In this document: positions 1 through 5,040 of the stretch, piece by piece
How positions within the stretch are numbered: position 1 is the first letter of the stretch
Layout: each line of letters starts with the position of its first letter
Source of the DNA: CAYUYH01 sp964449175
Lineage (GTDB): Bacteria > Planctomycetota > Phycisphaerae > SM23-33
Assembly: GCA_964449175.1 (NCBI GenBank)
Contig: CAYUYH010000186.1
Coordinates: 1-5,364 of the forward strand
Direction: 5' to 3'
Length of the DNA: 5,364 nt
Position numbers and translations under genes: made by a program
Notes under the pieces: model-generated
Told to the model about the DNA's origin: nothing
Database searches by the model: none
Seen by the model: the letters and a program-made list of their open reading frames with translations, nothing else

Positions 1-1
1 G

Positions 2-1942
2 CTCACGCCGGCCGTCTACGACGGCGACACGCCCAGCCACAACCGCGCGAAGATCCGCAACTCCGCCACCGTCGTGCTGACCAACCCGGACATGCTGCAC
101 GTCGGCGTGCTGCCGTATCATGGCAAGTGGCACCGGTTCCTGCGGCAGCTGCGGTTCCTGGTGATCGACGAGCTGCACAGCTATCGCGGCATCTTCGGCA
201 GCCACGTCGCCGGCGTGCTGCGGCGGCTGCTGCGGATGTGCGAGCACTACGGCGGCCGCCCGCAGATCGTGTGCAGCTCGGCCACCATCGCAAACCCCAT
301 CGAGCTGGCCGAGAACCTCACCGGCCGAAAGATGACGCTCATCGACGACGACGGCGCGCCGCGCGGGCGAAAGTACTTCGCACTGTGGAACCCGCCTTTC
401 CTGGCCGGCGACAACGTCTCGCGCCGCTCGGCCAACGTTGAGGCCGTCGACCTGCTGACCGAGCTGGTCCGTCGGCGGACGCAGACGATCGTCTTCGCCC
501 GCAGCCGCATCGCCGCCGAGCTGATCTACAAGTACGCCGTCGATGCCCTGGCCGGCGAGGCCGATTTCGCCGAGCGAATCCGCCCGTACCGCGGCGGCTA
601 CCTGCCGTCAGAGCGGCGGCAGATCGAGGCCGACCTGTTCGCCGGCAGGCTGCTGGCCGTCTCAGCGACCAACGCGCTGGAGCTGGGCATCGACGTCGGC
701 GCGCTGGACGCGGCCATCCTCGTCGGGTTCCCCGGCACGATCTGCTCAACCTGGCAGCAGGCGGGCCGGGCCGGAAGAACCAGCCAGGACAGCCTGGTCA
801 TCCTCGTGGCCTACAACGAGCCCGTGGACCAGTACATCATGCGCCACGAGGAGTACCTCTTCGGCGCGTCCCACGAGCACGGCGTGATCGACCCGTTCAA
901 CCCGCACATCCTCGCGGCCCAAGTCTCCTGCGCGTGCTTCGAGAAGCCGCTATCAGCCGACGACGCCGCGCTGTTCGGCCCGCTGGCGGAGAAGGTCGCC
1001 GCCGTCCTTGCCGAGGAGGGCCAGACCAAGGCCATCGACGGGCGATATTATTGGACGAGCAGCGAGATGCCCGCGCGCCAGGTGAGCCTGCGGATGATCA
1101 GCGCCGACACCTACTCCATCGCCGACGCGACGAAGGGCGGCAAGGTCATCGGCAATGTCGACTCGATCTCCGCGCCGGAGCTGGTCTACCCGCAGGCCAT
1201 CTACCTGCACGAGGGCGAAAGCTACCTCGTCAAGGACCTCGACACCGCCGGCAAGGTCGCGCTCGTCGAGCCGGTGGAGGTGGACTACTACACCCAGCCG
1301 GTGCTGGCCAGCTCGTGCCGGCTTGGCGAGCCGAGCGAGACCAAGCCGTACCGCGGCGGGCAGCTCCACTTCGGCCCGGCCGCCGTCACCTGGCAGACCA
1401 CCGCCTTCCGCAAGATCAAGTACTATACGATGGAGCCGATCGGCCAGGGCGCCCTGGACCTGCCCGCCCAGACGCTGGAGACGACCGCGTGTTGGTGGAC
1501 GGTGGCCGAGCGGATGCGGCGCGACCTCGCCGACGCCGGGCACAATCCCATCGAGGCGATGATGGGCGTGCGGAACCTGATGCTCGCCGCGCTGCCGTCG
1601 CTGGCGATGTGCGACCGCCGCGACATCAGCGGGATCGTGGACTCGTCCAACTCGGGCCAGCCGACGATCGTGGTCTACGACCGCTACCCCGGCGGCCTGG
1701 GCTTCTCGCAGCGCGGATACGACCTAATCGGCCACTGGCTGGAAATGTGCGAGGGGATCGTCCGCGAGTGCCCGTGCGCGTCGGGCTGCCCCAGTTGCGT
1801 CGGCCTGGCCAACCTCCGCCCGCCGATCCATCACGACCCCGACCTGGCCGGTGGATACCCCGTGCCGAGCAAAGAAGCCGCACTCATGCTCCTGGGTATG
1901 ATCAAGCGAGCGGAGCAGAATGATGCGGCGGTGGTAGAATAG
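2..1942 (+). CDS. mrfA: MrfA/YprA-type DEAD/DEAH-box DNA helicase with C-terminal zinc-binding domain (5' end outside window)
   Basis: This is the 3' part of an ATP-dependent superfamily 2 helicase, 646 residues in the window. The frame is open from base 2, and the codons before the first ATG (base 74) encode conserved helicase sequence (YDGDTPSHNRAKIRN, then TNPDML), so the gene starts outside. Counting from base 2, visible motifs are II DELH (residues 56-59), III SAT (93-95), IV TIVFARSR (162-169), V SATNALELGIDVG (221-233) and VI QQAGRAGR (252-259). Motif I (Walker A) must lie upstream. The C-terminal half matches the DUF1998/MrfA zinc-binding domain: MCDRRD near 537, YDRYPGGLGF (559-568) and the cysteine cluster CPCASGCPSC (C590, C592, C596, C599). 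In B. subtilis MrfA is a 3'-5' DNA helicase that acts with MrfB in mitomycin C lesion repair; the same role here is inferred from motifs and the adjacent mrfB-like gene. About 130 N-terminal residues are missing by comparison with B. subtilis MrfA as I recall it. Confidence 0.93.
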   Translation, partial: LTPAVYDGDTPSHNRAKIRNSATVVLTNPDMLHVGVLPYHGKWHRFLRQLRFLVIDELHSYRGIFGSHVAGVLRRLLRMCEHYGGRPQIVCSSATIANPIELAENLTGRKMTLIDDDGAPRGRKYFALWNPPFLAGDNVSRRSANVEAVDLLTELVRRRTQTIVFARSRIAAELIYKYAVDALAGEADFAERIRPYRGGYLPSERRQIEADLFAGRLLAVSATNALELGIDVGALDAAILVGFPGTICSTWQQAGRAGRTSQDSLVILVAYNEPVDQYIMRHEEYLFGASHEHGVIDPFNPHILAAQVSCACFEKPLSADDAALFGPLAEKVAAVLAEEGQTKAIDGRYYWTSSEMPARQVSLRMISADTYSIADATKGGKVIGNVDSISAPELVYPQAIYLHEGESYLVKDLDTAGKVALVEPVEVDYYTQPVLASSCRLGEPSETKPYRGGQLHFGPAAVTWQTTAFRKIKYYTMEPIGQGALDLPAQTLETTACWWTVAERMRRDLADAGHNPIEAMMGVRNLMLAALPSLAMCDRRDISGIVDSSNSGQPTIVVYDRYPGGLGFSQRGYDLIGHWLEMCEGIVRECPCASGCPSCVGLANLRPPIHHDPDLAGGYPVPSKEAALMLLGMIKRAEQNDAAVVE

Positions 1943-1946
1943 CACC

Positions 1947-2855
1947 ATGGCTATTCCGGAATCGCGCAGGCGGAAGCTGTCGATGCTCTCGCGGTCGCTG
2001 GCGAGAGGCGACATCGCCTCAGCCGCGCGGATACTCGCCGGCCGGGGCCACTCCGGCGTCAACCGCGGCCCGGATGCCGGGGGACGTGCCAAGCCGCTGG
2101 AGCTCATCGCCGCCTGCGGCGGCGCCGAGGCGAGCGTCGCCGGACCGGCCGGCGAGATGGCCTATCACCTTATCGTCCGCCCGCTGTCGGACCTCGGCGC
2201 CGACTGCGTGGCCATCGCGACCCGCTACGCCGCCGTCATGCGAGGCGCCGGCCAGCGCTTCGACGAGCAGGCCGCCTCCGCCGCCCTCTGCCACGCCGCC
2301 GAAGCCGCCCCCGAAGACCTGCTGTTCATGGACATCGAGAGCTGCGGGCTGTACGGCGCGAGCCTGTTCCTGATCGGCACGATGGTGTTCGAGGGCGGCG
2401 AGTTGGTCTTCCGCCAGCACCTCGCCCGCGACTACGCCGAGGAGGCAGCCGTGCTGACCGCCTTCGCCCAGCGACTCGCCGCCTGCCCGCTGCTGGTGAC
2501 GTTCAACGGCAAGGCGTTCGACATGACGATGATCCGCGAGCGGGCGGCGTTCCACGGCGTCGAGCTGCCGGCCGACGAGCCGCCGCACCTGGACCTGCTG
2601 CACGAGTCGCGCCGCATGTGGCGAGGCCGACTGCCCAACTGCCGCCTCCAGACGCTCGAGCTGGCGCTCTGCGGGCGGCTGAGGACCGGCGACATCCCCG
2701 GTTGGGCCATCCCCGACGCATACCACCGTTTCGTCGCCACCGGGGACGCACGCCAACTGGCCGACATCCTCCACCACAACCTGCTCGACCTGCTCACGAT
2801 GGCCGAGCTGCTCTGCGCCGTCCTCACCGGCGCCGACGCCGCGCCGGACACGTAG
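1947..2855 (+). CDS. mrfB: MrfB/YprB-type DEDDh exonuclease (RNase H-like fold), short form
   Basis: Predicted 302-residue DnaQ-like exonuclease. The three exonuclease motifs are present: DIE (D129, E131), NGKAFD (ending at D192) and HHNLLDLL (H276, D281), giving a full DEDDh metal-binding set. Residues from about 124 to 292 match the YprB ribonuclease H-like domain. The N-terminal ~120 residues are basic at first (ESRRRK) and then Ala/Gly-rich, with no motif I recognise. The ATG lies four bases after the mrfA stop, with only a weak purine stretch (GGTGG, 1930-1934) in front, so translation is probably coupled to mrfA. In B. subtilis MrfB (about 413 residues, with a C-terminal TPR region) works with MrfA on mitomycin C lesions. 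This copy ends just after the nuclease domain and lacks that C-terminal extension. The catalytic assignment is secure; the repair role is inferred from family and operon. Confidence 0.9.
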   Translation: MAIPESRRRKLSMLSRSLARGDIASAARILAGRGHSGVNRGPDAGGRAKPLELIAACGGAEASVAGPAGEMAYHLIVRPLSDLGADCVAIATRYAAVMRGAGQRFDEQAASAALCHAAEAAPEDLLFMDIESCGLYGASLFLIGTMVFEGGELVFRQHLARDYAEEAAVLTAFAQRLAACPLLVTFNGKAFDMTMIRERAAFHGVELPADEPPHLDLLHESRRMWRGRLPNCRLQTLELALCGRLRTGDIPGWAIPDAYHRFVATGDARQLADILHHNLLDLLTMAELLCAVLTGADAAPDT

Positions 2856-2869
2856 GCGGCGCAGACAAA

Positions 2870-2891
2870 TGGCGGGGCGAGTGCCCCGCCA
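2870..2891 (-). terminator. Hairpin between convergent genes, probable terminator of the B12-fold gene
   Basis: A perfect 9-bp stem (TGGCGGGGC pairing with GCCCCGCCA, 2870-2878 and 2883-2891) closes a 4-base loop. On the - strand it lies 35 bases past the stop of the B12-fold gene and is followed by TTTGT, which fits an intrinsic terminator with a short U tract. On the + strand it begins 15 bases after the mrfB stop but has no T run after it, so it could at best act as an inefficient or Rho-assisted terminator for the mrfAB transcript. Confidence 0.6.
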
Positions 2892-2926
2892 CGTGCGGCT
2901 CCTGCTCCTGTGTCTAACCGCTGGGT

Positions 2927-3664
2927 CTAGACCCTGAACGACGCGGCCTTGGCCATCGCGCTTCCGGCGCGGCGCTTCTTGCGCCGTCGGCCGGGCTCCG
3001 GCACGTCCGGCCGAGGCACGCGCACAGGGTGGGCCTTGACGACCTTGAGCGCCTTGGCGGCGTTTTCGGCGAACAGGTCGGCCTTGACCTCCTCGGCCAG
3101 GCCGTCGGCCCGGTTGAACACCCCGCCGCTGACGAGGGTCTGCATCTCGGGACAGACGCCCACCTCCCGGATCAGGGCGATGAGGTTCCGCACGGCTGGG
3201 ACGTTGGGCGGGGCGGCGCCGTAGATGCACAGCACGTCCGGCGTGACCTTGCCGAGGAATTCCAGCACCTCGTCGTTCGGCACGCCCGAGCCGAGGAACC
3301 AGACGGTCCACCCCTCTGCCTCGAACAGGTCGGCGGTCATCTGTGCGCCCAACTCCTCGACCTCGCCGTCGCCGCTGAGCAGCACGATTCGCTGGCCGCT
3401 CTTGGGCTTGCGGGCGAGGAACGCGCCCACCTGGTCGGCCAGCATGCGGTTGATCCGCGTGGCCATCCGCTCGGTGACTCGCGAGATGTGGTCGCCGCGG
3501 TACAGCTTGTCGATCTGCTCCATCGCCGGCCAAATCACCATCTTCAGCAGTTTCGACGCCGTGATCCCGCGATCGTGCGCGGCGAAGATGAACTCGCGCG
3601 CCGCGCTGCGCTTGCCCGCGAAGAGGTGCTCGACGTACTGCTTGAAAACCTCAGCCATGGTCAT
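2927..3664 (-). CDS. B12-binding-fold protein lacking the cobalamin ligand histidines, with basic C-terminal tail
   Basis: Predicted cytoplasmic protein of 245 residues. Residues ~4-82 look like the helical cap that precedes many cobalamin-binding domains (W45, LYRGDHISRVTERMATR at 54-70). Residues ~91-210 look like the Rossmann-type B12-binding fold: QRIVLLSGDG strand, EVEELG (101-106) where DxHxxG is expected, then LGSGVPNDEVLEF, DVLCIYGA and the LVSGG turn (177-181). The DxHxxG histidine is Glu103, and the EH pair of CarH-type caps reads E65-R66. Canonical His-ligated cobalamin binding is therefore unlikely. The last ~35 residues are Pro-rich then strongly basic (RRRKKRR at 226-232), suggesting nucleic acid or acidic partner binding. 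I chose ATG 3664 because AAAGGGA sits 8 bases before it; a GTG at 3682 adds six residues but has no ribosome binding site, and ATG 3658 is too far from one. Function unknown; a sensory or regulatory role is a guess from the fold. Confidence 0.82.
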   Translation of the reverse strand: MTMAEVFKQYVEHLFAGKRSAAREFIFAAHDRGITASKLLKMVIWPAMEQIDKLYRGDHISRVTERMATRINRMLADQVGAFLARKPKSGQRIVLLSGDGEVEELGAQMTADLFEAEGWTVWFLGSGVPNDEVLEFLGKVTPDVLCIYGAAPPNVPAVRNLIALIREVGVCPEMQTLVSGGVFNRADGLAEEVKADLFAENAAKALKVVKAHPVRVPRPDVPEPGRRRKKRRAGSAMAKAASFRV

Positions 3665-3671
3665 TGGGGAC

Positions 3672-3679
3672 TTCCCTTT
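3672..3679 (-). promoter_or_regulatory. Ribosome binding site that fixes the start of the B12-fold gene
   Basis: On the - strand the purine stretch AAAGGGAA lies about 8 bases before ATG 3664. It lies inside the reading frame that would begin at GTG 3682, so it argues against that longer start. The GGG could pair weakly with the CCC just before the ATG (3-bp stem), which might partly mask the site. Confidence 0.55.
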
Positions 3680-3687
3680 CACTGTGT

Positions 3688-3873
3688 CGCCGGGTTGAGC
3701 GTCCGTTACGGCCCGGCGCTGCGCCTGCGTGGCCGGGGGCCTCCTCTGCCGCCCGGCAGCCGTCTATGCCCCCTCCAGGCACCGGCGTGACCTTCGCATC
3801 CCCCGCTCGCCACGGCGAGTCGCCCGTGGAGACCTCACGGCGGGGGCTTCCCCGTGCCTCCTCCGGGCACGGG
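3688..3873 (-). promoter_or_regulatory. Highly structured GC-rich leader region upstream of the B12-fold gene
   Basis: No convincing gene is seen here, but a series of perfect stems can be drawn. From the gene outwards: (a) 7 bp, 3688-3694 with 3712-3718, ending about 9 bases before the ribosome binding site; (b) 6 bp, 3735-3740 with 3768-3773, enclosing a 5-bp hairpin, 3746-3750 with 3755-3759; (c) a three-way junction with outer stem 3800-3805/3841-3846 (6 bp) enclosing hairpins 3806-3811/3814-3819 and 3824-3828/3836-3840; (d) an 8-bp hairpin, 3851-3858 with 3866-3873. As RNA on the - strand this would be a long folded 5' leader. I do not recognise a known riboswitch: the conserved core and B12 box of cobalamin riboswitches are absent. 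The strand is inferred from position. High G+C makes chance stems more likely, so the claim rests on their nesting and perfection. An old insertion-sequence end is an alternative. Confidence 0.35.
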
Positions 3874-4079
3874 CACGGCCTGTCGTGCTAAACTGGATAA
3901 GCTGCGTGACGGAGGAAAGATCGGCAGGAGGGGGAATTCGGCTTTAGAGAAAATGGGCAAGCTAGCGGGACTGGACAAGATGCTCGGGGGCCAGGGACGC
4001 TAACCGGCCTCGGGAGTGGCGTTTAGAGGCGCTGCGGATGAGGCGGGGCGCGCAATGTTGGGCCTACCTGCCCTGCGAA
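3874..4079. other. Gene-free stretch; purine-rich on the + strand, no function recognised
   Basis: This is the far half of the gap between the B12-fold gene and the DUF3826 gene. Bases 3901-4000 are 69% purine on the + strand, and the stretch around 3885-3960 is visibly less GC-rich than its surroundings. One + frame is open from 3791 to the TAA at 4001-4003, with an internal ATG at 3953 (16 codons), but it uses codons rare in the neighbouring genes (TTA, CTA, AGG, GGA, AAA) and has no well-placed ribosome binding site. I see no tRNA, no convincing promoter, and no strong terminator for the DUF3826 gene that ends at 4080. Confidence 0.4.
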
Positions 4080-4913
4080 TCAGGACCCGCTGGGCTCGGT
4101 GGCTGGCTGGGTCGTCGCCTGGCTCGCGGCGGCGGCGCGGGCGGCGGCCTGGGCCTTCTGCCTGGCGGCGAAGTCCCGCCGGTATTGCCGCGTGTCGATG
4201 CCCTCTCGCTCGAACTGGGCCTCGATCAGGAGCTTGTACTTCTTGAAGAAGGCCGACTTCTCCTTCATCGTCCGCGCGTCGATCGCCTGCTCGCGGGCGG
4301 CCTTGAGGTTCGCCAGGGTGAAGGCCTTCTGCTTCTCGCTCAGGATGGGGAAGATCGCCAGGTACGCGTTGTAGGTCACGCGGACCTTGTTGGCCGTCCA
4401 ACTGTCCTTGACCGTCTCGACCTGCTCCGGCGAGAGGACCTCGGCCAGCTTGGCGACGAACGCGTCGTGCTGCGGGGCGAAAGTGGCGTAGACGGCGTCG
4501 ATGTGCTTAGTGATGCCGGCGGCCTTGACCTCGTCCGGCGTGCCGGAGCGGGCCTGGCGCCACTTGGCCCACAGGTCGGCGACCTGCTCGTCGTTGGCTT
4601 CCTGCCAGGCGAGCAGCGCGAGGTAGTGGGGGACGATTATCTCGCGGACGACGGCGGCCTTGGCCGGGTCGTCCAGCTTCAAGGCGGCCAATGCCTGGCG
4701 GGCGCGCTTCTCAGCCGATTTCAGATTGACCGCAGCCTTGTCCGGCTCAGCAGGCGCCGCTGGCGCAGCAGACGGGACCGGAGCAGGCAGCGGAGCCGTC
4801 GTCGTCGCCGGCTTCGCCTCCGCCGGGGTGCTGCCAGCCAGCTTCACACCACCCGAACAACCCCAACCAATCGCCATCCCCGCGGCCATTACCGTCACGA
4901 TTGCCTTCTGCAT
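4080..4913 (-). CDS. DUF3826 family putative lipoprotein
   Basis: Predicted exported protein of 277 residues. Residues 1-19 form a lipoprotein-like signal (Lys3, short hydrophobic stretch, Cys19), but the lipobox GWGC is atypical, with Trp at -2 and Gly rather than Leu at -3. Residues ~27-57 are an Ala/Pro/Thr linker. The DUF3826 domain follows (~65-250), recognised from KRARQALAALKLDDPAKAAVVREII, HDAFVAKLAEVLSPEQVETVKD, VTYNAYLAIFPILSEKQKA and the KSAFFKKYKLLIEA region near 219-232. The last ~30 residues are Ala/Gln/Thr-rich and probably disordered. The family has been noted as possibly sugar-binding, but no activity is established, and I see no catalytic motif. The frame stays open upstream into rnpB, giving a 389-codon reading frame; I reject that start because ATG 4913 begins the signal peptide and has a good ribosome binding site 8 bases before it. 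The likely location is anchored in a membrane facing the periplasm. Confidence 0.87.
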   Translation of the reverse strand: MQKAIVTVMAAGMAIGWGCSGGVKLAGSTPAEAKPATTTAPLPAPVPSAAPAAPAEPDKAAVNLKSAEKRARQALAALKLDDPAKAAVVREIIVPHYLALLAWQEANDEQVADLWAKWRQARSGTPDEVKAAGITKHIDAVYATFAPQHDAFVAKLAEVLSPEQVETVKDSWTANKVRVTYNAYLAIFPILSEKQKAFTLANLKAAREQAIDARTMKEKSAFFKKYKLLIEAQFEREGIDTRQYRRDFAARQKAQAAARAAAASQATTQPATEPSGS

Positions 4914-4921
4914 GGAACAAG

Positions 4922-4927
4922 TCCTTT
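4922..4927 (-). promoter_or_regulatory. Ribosome binding site of the DUF3826 gene
   Basis: On the - strand AAAGGA lies 8 bases before ATG 4913. It supports this start over the longer frame that runs back through rnpB. Confidence 0.65.
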
Positions 4928-4942
4928 CTCGTGGATCGCAGG

Positions 4943-4962
4943 GCGTGCAACTTGTTGCACGC
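4943..4962. repeat. Perfect 8+8 inverted repeat upstream of the DUF3826 gene
   Basis: The arms GCGTGCAA (4943-4950) and TTGCACGC (4955-4962) are exact reverse complements around a 4-base centre CTTG. The repeat ends 29 bases before the start codon of the DUF3826 gene and 15 bases before its ribosome binding site. Its shape fits an operator for a dimeric repressor or activator, or a hairpin in the 5' untranslated RNA. It is not followed by a T run on the - strand, so it is not a typical terminator for rnpB. No second copy was seen in the window. Confidence 0.6.
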
Positions 4963-4984
4963 GGAATCGAATCTCGTTGGCAAA

Positions 4985-4998
4985 CCCGGCGCACCGGG
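4985..4998 (-). terminator. Weak candidate terminator hairpin downstream of rnpB
   Basis: On the - strand CCCGG-TGCG-CCGGG forms a 5-bp stem followed by only TTT. It lies about 45 bases past the 3' end of rnpB. A second 5-bp hairpin (5019-5031, GCCCC with GGGGC) lies nearer but has no T run. The T-rich bases right after the mature RNA (TGTTTATT, 5040-5033) are another possible stop site together with the P1 helix, whose 5' strand is outside the window. Confidence 0.25.
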
Positions 4999-5040
4999 GT
5001 CCGCGCCATGTGGCCCTTGCCCCGCAGGGGCGAATAAACA

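Noticed and set aside
953..1543. 196-codon - strand frame inside mrfA.
   Set aside because: It is antisense to conserved MrfA sequence and typical of shadow frames at this G+C.
2019..3533. Long 504-codon - strand frame crossing mrfB and the B12-fold gene in another frame.
   Set aside because: It runs antisense to mrfB and overlaps the B12-fold gene out of frame, has Arg/Gly-rich composition and no family resemblance; a high-GC shadow.
3029..3790. 253-codon + strand frame opposite the B12-fold gene.
   Set aside because: It mirrors the B12-fold gene on the opposite strand; its sequence has no recognisable motif and the - strand frame encodes a clear fold.
3664..3873. Possible cobalamin riboswitch before the B12-fold gene.
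   Set aside because: The B12 box (GCCACTG-like) and the conserved CCCGCNACTG core are not found on the - strand leader.
3910..3920. GGAGGAAAG on the + strand resembles the 5' conserved block of RNase P RNA.
   Set aside because: Only about nine bases match, the rest of the block does not follow, and the true rnpB is on the other strand at the right edge.
3933..3945. GGAATTCGGCTT looks like the polylinker flank of an old TA-cloning vector.
   Set aside because: Only about 12 bases match and the flanks do not continue into vector sequence; chance is the simpler explanation.
3938..4028. Two similar short strings, GGCTTTAGAG and GGCGTTTAGAG, about 75 bases apart.
   Set aside because: They are too short and imperfect to call a repeat.
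4984..5040. Promoter for the DUF3826 gene between rnpB and the inverted repeat (TTGCCA as a -35).
   Set aside because: No matching -10 box lies at a suitable distance, so it cannot be supported.
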